A program made the position numbers and the translations under genes. Below, one piece after another: positions 1 through 13,300 of a stretch of 64,000 nt of DNA (its first letter is position 1; each line of letters starts with the position of its first letter). Under the pieces are notes generated by a model. It had not been told where the DNA came from. It made no database searches and saw only the letters and a list, made by a program, of their open reading frames with translations. The DNA comes from Rallus limicola (Eukaryota > Chordata > Aves > Gruiformes > Rallidae). The stretch lies in the NCBI GenBank assembly GCA_022605955.1, contig JAKCOZ010000001.1, forward strand, positions 79,844,520 to 79,908,519, read 5' to 3'.

Positions 1-3000
1 AACCTTATAGCGTGGCCATTTCAGAGGAAACCTAGGCAAGATCTCTACAGTTAGATGGGAAACATGTTCCCCAGTTGTGTTTAATATTTTTTGCCCGTAG
101 CCTTTTTTATTTTTATTTGTTGGCTCTGACCTGTAACTTGAAAGCTTGGCATACTAAGTGCTGCTAAGTGAACTCTTGCTTTGACCTGAATATTAAGTTT
201 ATCCTGTGCTGAAAGGATGGAAGAGCGGCGAGTAGAGTAGACCAAAGTTAAAGAGAGCAGTCTCCTCGGAGGCTGTGAGTCAGAGTAAACCAATTACATG
301 CAGTCACTCCTCAAGGAATGGCACCTCACAGTATCTTTAATGAGCGTGGGGACAGGGAGTGGGTTTCCATCGCTCCATAAAGGAGCAGACTGATGGCTTT
401 TTGCAAGGGAATTCCCTCTGGCAAGCAGGAATTCGTGTCCCTCTGCAAAAGTCAAACAGCTGAGAATAAATATTCCCTCCAGCCCTGGCCCTGCATAAAC
501 CTGAAAGTCCCATACAAGTTTTCCTGGGTGTTGCATGGAGGAAGTTAAGGAGCTCAAAGTCGTATTCACCCAGAGGAGCGCACAGAGGGATCTACTTGGC
601 TTAGGAACAAGGATAGGAAGGTCTTAAACCTCACTCCTGTGTTAGAGTGTTGAAGGTGTTTATTCCCTGATGTATGTTCCACTCTCCTGAAAGAAAATGC
701 CTTTTCTGTACAGGCCCTTTTTCTGTAGGGCCTTTGAAGTGGCAGGGGGCAGCCTTCACTGGTGTACCGATTAAAGCAAACACTTGGAGGAGCCTTTGTG
801 CCTTACAGGTCTCAGCAGGAAAGAGCCGGGGATCAGGCTGCATGGCACAGCCGGCTTGTGTCCACGTTGCTTAGATGTCACGTTAGCTGTCTTTATGTGG
901 TGTCGGTTTCAGAAGGTGCTAGTTGGAACCGTGAAAAACTCGGTGAGAGGGAGGTAACTGTGATGTGGTGTGGCCAGGCAGGGTTCAGGGCTTGATTTCA
1001 GTCCTTGTTTTGTTTAGCAATATGAGATGCCACTTTGGTCCAGTTTCTTCCCTGTACTAGAGAGCTACAGTGAGCTTCTCCTGCTTCTAGGCTAGGAAGG
1101 ATGGACAGCTCCCAGCCTTCCTGTTTTCACTCTGTATGGTTATTTAAAGATTTAGAAGCTCAGTGTGACCATTGTCATTAAGTGGAGCACACAAAAACCA
1201 CACTTAAACCACCTTTGTACTGAGCTTGCTCAATTGCCTGCAGAAGCCAAGAGTGCTTCCTCCCCATCTGCAGAGAAAGAAAGGTGGTATTTTTTCTGGA
1301 AGCCCCCTCTTTTCCTTGTTGTAGTTGCAAAGGAAACTTTCCAATCATGAGCTAAGCCAAATCAACATAGTATCTGCCTGAATCAGGTTCACCGAGGGAG
1401 AGCTGATACATCTCTAGTCATCTGTGCATGATCTTAAACCCTGAGACCATAATGACCCTTGATTTTCATGTCAGTGTTCTTTACTATTTCCCTGCTCTAT
1501 ATGCCAGCAAAAAGCATGCAGGGTCAAGGTTTACCTATGATTTCTGGCTGTAGTGGCTGGCAGCAGGCAAGTGGACATTGCGGAGGCTTTCTGACATGGG
1601 GGAGTTAAAATGCCTTTTAGTTTTCAAGCTGTGTTCATCAATACCTCATTGATAAATAGGATCCTGGGACCAGATCATTTAGCCATATACTGTTGAAAAT
1701 CTGCCTTTCCCGTGGGTCCTCAGCAATGCGGGCCCACAGCCTCTATAAGAAAATCTATTGCATGTCAAAAGGACAAGAGCTGCAGCAAATAACGGGAATA
1801 TAATGCTTATATAAATAACACGGGGAATTCGGTAGTAGTTGCGGTATTAATTATATGAATAACGAGGATATAATACTCAATGGCATCCTCAAAAATGCCC
1901 CTAAATCTGCTGTGCTGGAGGTTGCTTTAACCTGGGGCCCTTCACCGAGGTTTCAGTCTCATTTGCTATAGAGAACACAAGGCTCTGGCTCCCCTGCTTT
2001 GCTTGTAGGTTTGGGGGGACTAATTAACTGATGTTTGAAAAGCCCTTGGAAGATAAGTATTCACCTTGATCAGCGAAAAAGGGCCCTGGAATAGCTGCGG
2101 GGGAGGGCACAGCCTCTTTGCCTACTGATAAGGTGTGATTTCATCGGCAGCATCGCATTGCAAGGTGTCTGTCCAACTATATCACCTTAAAATGCTGCAA
2201 TCCCAATTGTGGTATGCCTTAAAAGCCGGGACGATGTTCTTTTCCTGTATGTGTACACTGCCATCATGGGCGACAGCAACAGCCTTGAGCATTTTGGCTG
2301 GAGTGGGGACTGTAACAGTCTCTCACTTTGATGAGCATCAAATTCTCGCCGAATTAAAACCAACAGACACCTTGGTGAGACCCAGCTCTGCGATTAGTGC
2401 GGGTGAGTGAATGGATGCTGCCACCTAGCAGCTGAGATGGGCTCCTGCTGGTCTCCAAGACAGCTTCTTGCCTTCTGTGCCAGGTCTCCTACCTTGAAGC
2501 AAGTTTGTTGACTATTAATTAGTTTCACAGGTGAAGGGCTTTTCTTTTTCCATTTACATCATCATCACAGCATGTCGGGCTAAACACTTTGAGTGGTCCT
2601 TGCTGAAAACAGCAGTGCAAAGCTAGGAAGCTGTGTGTGCATCTGTGAATCCTGGCATCTGTGTGTGTTTGTATGGACGTGTCTTTGCGTGTGTGTTCAT
2701 GTGAGGTTTACATGCACCTGACCTTTCTAGGAATGAGAGAAACCTCCCAGGGACTGGTCACCGTAAGGCAAGAGACAGCTGCCAAGTCCAATAGGCCAGA
2801 GTTCAAAGAGAGAGCTGACTTCTTGATTTGCAGACGTAATGTAGGATCACAGAAAAATCTGAGGGAAAATAGCTATGTTACTGGTTTGACCTTTATAAGA
2901 GTAAATGCACTCTGCGAACATCAGGGTATCTGATGCAGTGTGGACACTTGACCTTCGAGCCAGGGGCTGAGAGATGTTGGTGGTGCAGTTGGAACACATT

Positions 3001-4477
3001 TAACTGTATTTTTCAGAAAACTGAATGATTTCTATAAGGGCTCGATCCCTGTTCTATTAGACACGTCCCAAAACTGCTGTGAAATGCTATGGCCATTGTT
3101 GAAGGAGACAGGAGGTAAAGGACTCTGAACTCTTCAGAAAAGCATTTGGAGTGACTGGAAATAGAGTCAGAAAGTGAAATTCAGGAGTTACCAGGTGAAC
3201 CCTACCCCATTAAAATCTGTGTTCACATATGCCAAGGATGGTATGAGGAACACAGTGCCCATGGCTGCCTTTGTTCCTAATCTGATAGTTCTGTATCTCA
3301 TTTTAATCTGTAGATGTTTTGTTGTGGGAAAGGAGAGGGGGAACCAGGGAGAACTGCATCCTGCATGCCTCTTGCAGTCCTGCTAGAGGAGAAGCACTTA
3401 CCCATGCTGCCCAAATTCCAAGGGGTGCAATGGCAACACCGCCCCCTTTTTAGCAGGTGCCTGCAGCAATGCACGTTCTTAGCATCCCTTGCATACTAGG
3501 GTCCCCACCTATGTATCGCATGCCTTCACGACTGTTGCAACTGCTGTTTTGCTTTGCTTTTGGCTCTGGCTTTGTGTTGGAGATGGACTTAATAACCTGT
3601 TTTCCGTTCTTCCCTCTGAACCTTCCCCTTCTGCTTGTGTTTGCCTGCCTGTCCATCTGCATCCCATGGATGCCAGCCTCTGCTGCTGTGCTGTGTGGCC
3701 TTGTGGGTGATCATGCAGTGATCCACCTGCACCCTCTGTCTCTTCAGCAACTCCTTCTGCTTCCTCCACTGCATATCCCCACCGCCCAGAAGCCTCTCGC
3801 TCTGCTTCTCACACTTGGGCCACATGTTCATAGCCCTGCTCTTTGCCTTGCCTCCTGACACCTGCCCTGCTCCCTCTCTGCCTGCTCTCTTCTCCTGCCT
3901 GACCTCACTTTCCACCTCACCTCTTTTCCCCTTAGTCTCATCCCTGTGTGATGCAGTAAGACAGAGAGACACTCTTTGCCTTAACCTGCTATGCATTAGA
4001 GAGCTGGGGTAAGAGTTTAGCTGATACCCGTGGAGAGATGCGGAAAAGAAGAACCTCTACAGGGAAAAGGGAAAGCATTCCTTGGTCCTCTGCTTCATTT
4101 TGCTGCTGCTGCCTGTTTTTTTCCTTCTGCTGGATGGATGAACTATGCAGCTGTAAGTGGTACAGGCTCCATCCTACTTTCAGGAGATTTCTCAGCTGCT
4201 TCCCCACTGAGAGCCTGTGCAAGAGGGATTTTGGTTGCACTTCCTCTGACCAGCTGAATGAGAACCATGAAGTTTGTAGGTGGTGATCACAAAGCTATAA
4301 TAGAAAAATCTCTTACTCCATAAGATGCCTCTATTTGGGGTCTAACTGCTATTCCGTACCTCTGTATGCCCACAAATTGCTCAAGCAATAACATGTTTAC
4401 ACTTGAATTTCAATTGCTTGGAGTGCATATCTGTTTGGGGAGTGGAATTCTCCCAGGAAATGAGGGCAGAATGGTAT
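1..4477. other. Intronic or intergenic sequence, no gene seen
   Basis: I see no credible exon, RNA gene or repeat copy here apart from the pyrimidine-rich block listed separately. A GT-rich patch lies at about 2631-2705. Open frames are short and overlap on both strands, as expected by chance. Confidence 0.6.
3540..3950 (+). other. Pyrimidine-rich (CT-rich) block
   Basis: About 75-83% of bases on the + strand are C or T across roughly 400 bases; sampled 60-base lines hold only 10-14 purines. The sequence is not a clean microsatellite. It carries no consistent repeat unit and is rich in CTG, CTC and TGCC words. The bias explains the overlapping open frames of 60-135 codons here, which are Leu/Pro/Ser/Cys-rich on + and Glu/Arg/Lys-rich on minus and resemble no known protein. 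Such asymmetry can come from an old decayed CT repeat, a splice-enhancing pyrimidine tract or triplex-forming DNA. Which applies cannot be read from the sequence. Confidence 0.6.
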
Positions 4478-4830
4478 AAGAAATTACTCGTCTGTATCAA
4501 ACTAATGGCCCATCCAGTCCAGTATTCTGTCTTAACCGTAGCCAGTGCCGGATGCTTCCGATAGACTTGTAACAGCCCCCTGGTGTGCCCGATTTTACAA
4601 TGCTACATAATAGGGAGACATTGCTTTCTGACCCCAACTTGCGATCATTTTATACCCTGAAGTGGGAAGACTAATAACCCATATGGTTTTTATTCTAGCA
4701 AGCCTAGCTGCAGATGCTATTCTTGTAAGGTCTAATCCTTTTCTGAATCTTGCTAATCTGTTTTCCTCTATAATATCCTCTGGCAACAAGTTTCACAGGT
4801 TAATTATACGTTGATTGCACAGTCTTTCCA
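4478..4830 (-). repeat. Old CR1-clade LINE 3' region (relic)
   Basis: On the + strand the block opens with words such as TGGCCCATCCAGTCCAGTAT and a following CAGTGCCGGATGCTTC. About 240 bases later come CCTCTGGCAACAAGTTTCACAGG and GGTTAATTATACGTTG (overlapping). This order matches from memory an interspersed family common in turtles and crocodiles, read antisense. There the equivalent of 'ttccacaggttgactgtgcg' lies upstream of the 3' end in the element's own sense. I therefore place the relic on the minus strand. It is heavily mutated and has no intact frame. The family name is uncertain; the class (ancient amniote LINE, probably CR1 clade) is likely. An alternative is a SINE that shares the same 3' tail. 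Confidence 0.6.
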
Positions 4831-5964
4831 ATCATAGGCACAGTTCTGCTATACCTCATCTTATCCGTGTGTTTTTAAGGCTCTTTCAGCAACCAGAAGT
4901 GCCTGCAAATTTATTTCTGCAGGAAAATAATGAAAGAAGCTTGCTTTATACTGAATTCTGCATGCATAGGCCTCGAGTTACTGATATTATCTCAGTTTCC
5001 TTTGAATTCAGAGCATACTTCTTTCCAAGTAATCTATCCAGTATAGCTATAAAGAACTTCTCCCTGGGGTTCTGCCCTACAGCTCATGCCTCTAAAATTC
5101 ACTCTCCCAAGTGTTGCCTATAACATACCCCGTTCCCAAGTCAGTGGTATGTCATCTAGCCAGGTTCCAGCCAAATTATGTCTTTATGTGCTTGTATTCC
5201 ACATTTCCTGCTTGCTGATCTTCACAACTCACCTGGATGCTATATACTAGGACCCTTTGCACCCCTGAAGGACAAACAACCGCTGCCAAACAGCACATAT
5301 TCCCTTGTGGTCCCACTGTCTTCTAAGGGAAAGCTGATGGTTACTCCAAAGACCGTAAGGAACGTTGATAGCACATTTCCCTATGGGAGCAGAAGGGATT
5401 CCCTGAAGCATGTATGTCTTCTCTGTGCCCAGGTATAACATTTTGTTCGAGAAGCACTTGATGTGCTGGCTGTACTCGCCCCAAAAGTCCTTGACTGCCC
5501 ATGTTTGCTGTATGTTCTGCAGATTGGTTTATGTCCATGAGCGATGTGCGTTAGTATCTGTGTTCTTCCCCTGCTTAGGTTGCCCAGATGAAGACGTGAT
5601 GGAAGCTGAAAGGTACTTTAATCTCACATATTGATACCAGCCAACATGGTGTGGCCTTGCACCCGCTCCACTTAAACGGGTGCTGGATGCTCACTCTTTT
5701 TCCCAATTTGCATTCCTCTCAACTGCATTTTTCATAATTGAAATGATGGCTCCCACGGTTCTCAGCTTCTGAGGTCCTGATTTTGGCCTTACAATCTGTC
5801 TGACTCCTACACCTGTCTGCAGTTAGCTGTTCTGTGTCATCATTTTAGCCCTTGCATAAGCAAGCTGTGGGTCGCATCATCTTTAGGTGGTTGTGTGAGG
5901 AGCAGCTGAGTGTGCGTCCACTTCAGAGCTCTTTACATACTGATTACACTTGTCAGGCCAGGTA
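4831..5964. other. No gene seen
   Basis: Unique-looking sequence of mixed composition. No recognisable exon, repeat or RNA gene. The two longest open frames, about 86 and 102 codons, have no family resemblance. Confidence 0.55.
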
Positions 5965-6105
5965 ATCTTTTAAAATCTCAGCTTAACAGAATGGGAAAGC
6001 GAGGCAGAGGGAGGTGTAATAACTTGCCTGAGGTCATCTTGTTTCTCAGGCTAACATCAGGCTCTTCTCTTCTTGTCACTTATCTCAACTACAGGGCCAG
6101 TTTTC
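5965..6105 (+). repeat. MIR-type SINE / L2 3' relic
   Basis: The segment holds the conserved core shared by MIR SINEs and the related L2 tail: a stretch equivalent to 'gaaactgaggcagagagaggttaagtaacttgcc' appears as GGGAAAGCGAGGCAGAGGGA, then AATAACTTGCCTGAGGTCA, then a degraded 'cacagc..agt' region. The match is collinear over about 60 bases around 5988-6040 and weaker outside. MIR relics are rare and strongly decayed in birds. MIR and an L2 3' end cannot be told apart here. The outer limits are approximate. Confidence 0.65.
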
Positions 6106-9100
6106 CTCCTGACACTCAATTGAAATGCTGCTGTGACTCCCACACTTCTCTGTTAAATGGCTGCTCTATAAATAAAGTTTCTATTTAAAATAGCACATTA
6201 GAACAATTCTACTAGGGTTTTTATTATTGTTATTATTATGAGGGTTTTAATTTATCACAGAGAAGCCTCCCTTAAAAGTCATCTCCCCTACCCATTTCTC
6301 TTCCTTCTTCATGCTCTAGAAAGGAGGAGCACTTTCACCTAATATAAGCCAAATTAAACATACTGGTACTAACCAGAAAGTGCCGAGAGCAATCACTGAG
6401 CTAATCCTCTTGGAGCCTCCTTCAATACAAAGTGAGAATGTCTCCCCTGTAATATGTAGAAGCAGACACATGAGAAAGTGGCTATAACAAGAAGTCTACC
6501 ATCTGTGTGTAAGCAAGAAAACATAGGCCTGGGTGGGGGTCAGCTCTCTATTTTACATTGCACATCAAAGTGTCTGTTGAAGGCTTCTTTCTACTGTTTC
6601 CTAATATACCCATACCTTTTCTGCCAGAAATATTCCTTCCTTTCTATATCATGTCCAAAACTCCAAGCAGCTCATGAAGAAAAGTCTAAATGTGGTTATA
6701 AAATAGATTTGAAGTTTGACCAGACACTAAGATGATGTTGCATTGAGAGTTTCAGGGTGGGCTGGGAGAAGGAAGAGTAGAAGCGATGAAGTTTGAGCTA
6801 GGTCTTTCTGCTTCTGTGCCTCTTGCAGGGGTGAATGGGGACCACCCTTATCCCCCTGCCTACTGCACTGTTATGTGATGGGAAGTACATTAGAGCGATG
6901 CACGTAAAGCTCTTTGAGATCCTGGGAGAGGCGGGGCTAGGGAAGCACAAACTGCTTTTCTAAGCTTGTTGGCAGACACCAAAGGATTCACACTTGTCTT
7001 CTCCCTCTGGTAATGAACTCCCGCAGAGCATGTACCAAGCGTAATGCCTTTCTTCAATCCATCTGTGTGGGGAGGGTTTTATGGAGCCCTCCCTGCATCT
7101 GGGAAACAGGGAATTTAAAAGCATCTTCCCAGCAAGCCTAACCCCTCGGAAATAACACTGGCATTGCAAAAGAAGGTGGCCACCTGGTTCTCCGGCTGCC
7201 TGCTGTCAGGCAACAAGGCCTAATGAACCACTCAGGGGGAACATCCGCAGAGGGAGGATGATGAGTCTAATAGGCGCTTTGGTCCCTGGGGTTGGGAAGC
7301 ATAAACAGCAGCAGGGATGGTGCTTGTGAGGGGGAGAGATGAAAAGCTGATGAGCATTCTCGCCATCCTCTCTCTCAGCATTAAGCTTCCCACATATGGT
7401 GGCTGGTGGTGTGTGAAAGTGGGGACACAAAGTCGGAACAGTGGGACTCCTCTCTTCACTTTGGAACAGGGCTACTTTTCTTTCCTGCCTACCCTCTCAG
7501 CCCAGGTGCTGCCCATGCTGTAGGCTCTGATCAGCTGCTCAGTAGGTGTGTCATCAGCTTAAAAGGTGCCTTGGCAAGCTGAGAGCCTGAGAAACCTGTG
7601 GTGGCTCTTTGGAGAACTGGGGATGATATATGCTCTGTGGAGTTTGATGTAAAAGCTGCCATGGTAGTTATAGCCATAATCACCTTCCTGTCTTCTAAAC
7701 CAGGAAAAGGGTCCCAACATAGGAGCATCTACCTTTGTCACATGTCTAGCCATATGTAAGCCTTTCTCATTTAACTCATTTACTGGTTGCTGGCCTAGGT
7801 ATGCCCAAAGCTCAGTCAGCCAGCTAACCCTTCCAGAGGAAGAGCAAGGGCTGTAGATAACATCAAAAATAAACGATGCTTTCTCTTTCTATCAGTATCC
7901 ATAAGACCTTTAGAAGAGTTGTACTTAATGGAAGTACCTTACTCTGCACTTACTAAAGGTCTGCCATTTTCTGGTAAGATTATTTTGTGTATATTATAAC
8001 CTGGTACTGTAAAACTACTGGATTTTGAACATTAGAGAAGGAACTGTTGCTTGCTTTATTTTTTGTTACATTCCACAAAAAGATGCGATAGTGGTTTATA
8101 TTCTGTAATGAGTGTGATCAGTCCTGCTTGTGCCTGCACAGTGATACCAAGAGTGCTTGAATAGCATGATGATGGGTATTGCACAGGAAACTAGAGAACA
8201 GGGTAAATACTATGATCCAGGTAAATATCCTGGCTTCAAAACATGGTCTTCTAATGTGTAACATCTGCCACTATCAGGCTGAAAATTGCCTCAAGGATTT
8301 TGGAAATTAGGTCATAACAGGGAAGAAATTTCCATTCCTTGGTAGAATTGTATTGCCATATGGAATTTGTGAGATACATTGCTTTTTGCTTGTGGGAAGG
8401 ATTGGTGGACAAGGTTTGTGATAGTTTCAGCCCCAAAAGCAACTGAAATGCTAGGGAAGCTAAACCTTGGCAGAAAGCCTTCAGGATCCTTTGAGCAGTC
8501 TTCCTCTATCAAATATACATTAGGTTTCTGCACAGTTTCCCATATAAGAGGGGAAGAGGGAGTTCTAAATCTCTCTTTGAACAGCCAGCCTCTTTCCCTC
8601 TTGTCCTACAAGCGCTTGCAGAAAAGTCCTAATGTATGGGTGAATGGGAAATCATGCTTTGCTGCTGACTTTCAGCCACCATACCAAATCCCTTTGTCCC
8701 TTCTCTCACTTTCCTCTCTGTGATGGGGAAAATTATGCTGGGGAATTTTGTGGGGGTTTTGTCTTTCTTAAAAGAATGAATTCATAGTGTAAAGTGGAAA
8801 ACGATACGTGTGTGTCTTTAGTATTTTTAGTGGTCTTGCTGTTCACGTCTCCCACACTCGTGTAAGATGAAAAATAACCCACTCGGTGTAAAACTCAGCT
8901 GCATAGGCAGAATTGCTCTGTTTACAAAGCTCTGAAGCTCTTGTTTGTTAACGAGACTCCTTCATGCCTCCCATTAGTCTCAAGGTTGAATAGAGCATGC
9001 TGCAAATGGCTTTTTCTCCCCAGAACAATTAGGAAAGCAATATGAAACACCCTTTATCTTTAAGGAGCCAGATCTTCAGCTTTCACAACCCATTCCCAAA

Positions 9101-10164
9101 GTTATGAGTTTTTGAACATTTCAGTTGAACTTGAATTTGCTGCAGTTGAAGAAATTCTCCTGAGATTGCCATGACCTTATGGGTTTGGTATGCCTTGAGT
9201 GAAGACACTATCAGTCCAGCAAACAGCTGATCCTTCCTCTCTTCCTTAACTCATTTTGTTTGGTAAGTGAACTGTCCCCTCATCAAGGAGATCATTGCAA
9301 TGCTGCTTTCCAGGCATTTGTCTCCTACCTGTGTTCTAGATGGTATTAAAATTACCAACATCAAAAAGAAAATTGAAGTTCTGGCTGTGAATACATAAGG
9401 CTTCCTGCATTTAAGTACAGCCATTCTGTCCAGTGGTCAGTAGATGCAGAACTCAGTTGCTGCATCCAAACCTCCATGAACTTTTGTGAGGCTTAGATCT
9501 CTATTTGGTGTCTATCTATAACAAATGTGCTCAACAAGATCCAGCATCTCTTTGGCCACTGCTCAGTATGTTCTTTGCACCAAATTATTTGAAAGTGGTT
9601 GGACATACAGCTGTTTTCAAACTGTTGAGATGCTTACAGATGTAGAATTGGGCTTAGTGAATTCTTAAGAGAACCAAAATGCAAAATGCATTAGAGACTC
9701 ATAAGTGGCAATCGCCCATGTCGTCACTGTTCAGATACCTTTTCAGATGTGTCCCAGGGTTCCTTTCTTTAGCTAAATTCTCCCAAGGGCTAAGTTAAGC
9801 TTTGATGCAAGGATGTATCAGCAACTAGATAGGTCTTCATAGCTGTTTGACTCTGCTGGAGAGCTCAGTTTACTGAAGCTTGGCTTTGAAAGTAGGCAAA
9901 TTTTCAGGAGCTCTGTAAAAGTAAACATGCGATTTTGCAGCAGTGTGGATTACATGTGTGTGCATGTAATACAAAGGAAAGCTGCTTTTATAGCCCCTTT
10001 TAATTTTCCTTAGTTGTTTCTTTCCCACCATAATATGGTCCTTCTACCTTAATAGTCCCCCTCTTCTTGATTACCCCAGGGTTTCTGTGCAGGTTATATA
10101 GAAGTTGCTTTCAATGCTGACATATTTGAAATAGTAGGTTATTTATTCCCGTTTAATTATTACA
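6106..10164. other. No gene seen
   Basis: Four kilobases without a credible exon or recognisable repeat. Pyrimidine tracts ending in AG occur, for example near 6826, but no paired donor gives an open exon of convincing composition. Confidence 0.55.
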
Positions 10165-10310
10165 ACGTATCTGGAGGTATTAAAAAGAATGGTAGATATG
10201 GTGCTTAGGGACATGGTTTAGCAGTTTTTTGGGCAGGTTAGGTTGATGGTTGGATTTGGTGATCTGAAAGGTCCCTTTTAACCCAGACAAATCTATCATT
10301 CTATCATTCT
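10165..10310 (+). repeat. CR1 LINE, 3' end fragment
   Basis: The fragment follows the avian CR1 3' region in order: CTGGAGGTATTAAAAAGAA, GGTGCTTAGGGACATGGTTTA, TTAGGTTGATGGTTGGATTT, GGTGATCTGAAAGGTCCC, then a tail of ATCATTCTATCATTCTG. The tail corresponds to the ATTCTRTG octamer repeats that end CR1 elements. The element is 5'-truncated, as most CR1 copies are, and is several percent diverged. It carries no coding capacity. Confidence 0.92.
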
Positions 10311-13300
10311 GACATGTGACCATGCAATCTTTGATGGTTCTAAAGAAAGACTATTTGTTAATCATTAGAGGTTGTTAAGTATCCTAGATCACTCAAAGGA
10401 GGCTTCAGTTTATTTACCTTATTAAATCTTAGCACGTGGGCTCAGACTTACAGAGCCTGTTTTGCAGAGCAGAAGGTATATTAGGGTAGGATTCTCAGCA
10501 TCTGCTGTAGTGAAGAAGACCCTAGCTGACAAGGAGAAGTTTATTGAAATAATATCCAGTGAGACTAAATAAAAATATTTGATCAGATTCTCAGAGCCTT
10601 ACTTGTTCACAAACACTGACAGAGAGGCAGGTTGCATGTCCCAAGCTGTCCTGGTTTTGTATTAGTAGTCATGCTCTGTTCACTCTCACTGTCCTGTAGT
10701 GAAGAGAGCTAAAGAGGGATAACGGCTGATTGGTTTTCTGCTACCACATAATGGCACTTTATCCAGGCAAAACAAGGCAGGCTCTCTCACTGCTTCTCCT
10801 TTTAGGTCTTCATATTGCATCTACGTGACATCATGTTTCTGGATGTATGTACAGTTGTGCTAAAGGAGAGTGTGTGATGTGTTTCCATACTGAGGATCAG
10901 TTGGCAGGCGTCTCTGTTCCAAATTTAGGACCAGACACATGCAGTTTTAAGGGCTTGAGTCAGTCTCTTTGGCTCAGGATATGCAGTTTAAGCTTTCAGG
11001 AACTGACCATGCTTTTAGCTGTAGTATTGAGGAAGCACATGATGAGGAAACGGGGAGTATATTTATACTGTGAAGACTAAGTGTACATTGCAGAGTACGC
11101 TCTAGATTTTCACAGCATTTGAAATCTGTGGGCTGGGAAATTTGTGTGTGCTACTAGGCAAGAGCTTATTCTGACAAATGTTGGTCCAAGTAACTTCTTT
11201 ATCTATCTTCCACACTTCATCACTGTGCAGCTTGTAAAGTTTGTACTGCACAAGAGAGAGTGCTGGTACAGAAAATTAGCAATTATGAACCAAACCAGGA
11301 CTCAGACAACTTGGGCTCTAGTCACAACTCTTCCATGGATTTTCTGGGTGGCCTCCAGCAAGCATCTTAAGTTGTGTCTGTATTAATAAATTAAATATAC
11401 CTTGCAGCATTCCAGGCAGTAAAGCCACCTGGCATGGAATGGACCAGATCTGTGGTAGTAAACCACTACAATCCTTAAAAGAGTATAACTTCACACAACC
11501 CTTCCTACTTATGAATGGATCATGTGTGTTTGGGGATTATTCAGGGTAAATGCAAATAATCAGCTGATGGTCTGGAAGTACATTTGAGCTCCTTCTAGGA
11601 GAAGGAGTGAAATTCTGCCATCTCCTCCCCATTTACAGTCCTTTTTTTTGTAGGAAGCAGCCTTAGTTACATGGCCTGAAGGGAACTGTGGGCACTCCAA
11701 CCAGGTCCTTCACTTAGTCCAGTACAATGAAGGAATGAGGGCAGCTGGGCAAACTACAGTGCACCACTATTGCCTGTATGTATAAAATGAAAATAACACA
11801 ATTTCCTGACTTAGAAAATATGATTTAAGGCAGCACTATAGCTGTTGAGGTTAAGAAGAAATATTAAACAATTGCTGTATTGGCTAAACTCTGCTTTTTT
11901 TTCCTGAAATCGCTTCTGTGTTTGTGGAATCATCCCATATGGACAGGTTATGCTAAACTACACATAGCGCCTACAGTCGGTCCTCGGATACAGAAAGTAG
12001 TAGGAGGTGGGAGATCTGAGTCTTGCTTCGTCCAAGCTAATACCAGCTTGGATGGTGGCCAGATGAACTATTCACTTATTTCCCATGACAATTTCTATGC
12101 CTTGATCATTGGTAGGGATTGTATGATATTCCTGACAGCTGTAGCGAAGCAAGAAGTGTAATCCAAGGATCTATCAGATTTTCAAGGCCTTTAAATACTT
12201 GGACCCTGACTTACTAATGACTAGGCCAAGAAAGTTTCTTCAAATTCTTCTTCTAACAGCTGCCCATACATTCACCGTGGGGGAAAAAAAAAAACAACCT
12301 AATGTTCCAGGCACTCTTCAATCTTACACGTTCTCTGTGGGAGGAGACTGTCCAAGTTCTTCAGCACTTATCTGGTGGTGTTCACATTAGAACAGACAAA
12401 TGCTACAACCAGAGTTCTCAGCAAAAAGAGACTAGTTTAGTAAGTCAAATCACTGGCTTTGACACAGTTGATTTTAGACCCACCAGCTGAGACTGTTTAT
12501 TTTATTTTTGTCTCATCAGCAGGTGGGTGGATTTTTTTTCTTTTTTTTTCATTTTTTCCTGAGCGGTGCTCTTTGCTTTAGCGGTTTTTGAGAAACACCC
12601 TTTGCAGAGCTGGAAGAATCTTAATGTGCACTGTGTGTTATGGAATTGTAACTTGACATTTGCAAAGTCAGTTCCTCCTAAGATTCCTTTCTTTTGGATT
12701 ATGTAGGACTGTGAGATGAGTGCAGCCTGCTAAGTGGGAAATTGATGTAACCCTTCCCCAGCTTTTGAGAGCTGTCACTCTCACCCCATTTCTACCACAC
12801 AGGTCAAAACCTATGCATTATAGTATCTTTTCAAGACTCTCTGGTAGGGCCATGCAATGCAATTTTAAAATACATGAGTCACAAAAGAGTGACCTGAGTC
12901 TGACCTGCTACCTCAGTCACAAAAGAGCCTTCCAGGACTTTTGGAAATTCTGTAAACCAGACTCTTAGAAAGTGGACAATTTCCACGATGCTTGAAATAT
13001 TGTAGATCTGAAATTCTATGAATATAAAAGGGATCCTCAGTGAAATTTGGTTGTAAATATCCTTTTTCTTGAAGACACTTCCACAGTGTACAAAAGAACA
13101 CTTTCCTATAGCTTATGTAAAGGTAGAATGTTCCCACAGTAGCATAGGACATTCTCTCCCCATTCAGTTTTGGTGGCTGCTGTACTTGTCTTTTATGCTT
13201 CTTTACTGACCTCTGCCGAGGTCTTGACAACACACTGGCAAGGTAAAGTGTCTTCTCCTCCCAACCATTCATTGAGTACCCTGAATTAACTTTTCTCATT

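Noticed and set aside
3457..3996. Overlapping frames of 60-135 codons on both strands
   Set aside because: They are by-products of the pyrimidine-rich composition; there are no domains and the amino acid content is skewed.
12913..13299. 128-codon frame on the minus strand
   Set aside because: Frames of this length are expected by chance several times in 64 kb; no family resemblance, and no splice pair that would define an exon.
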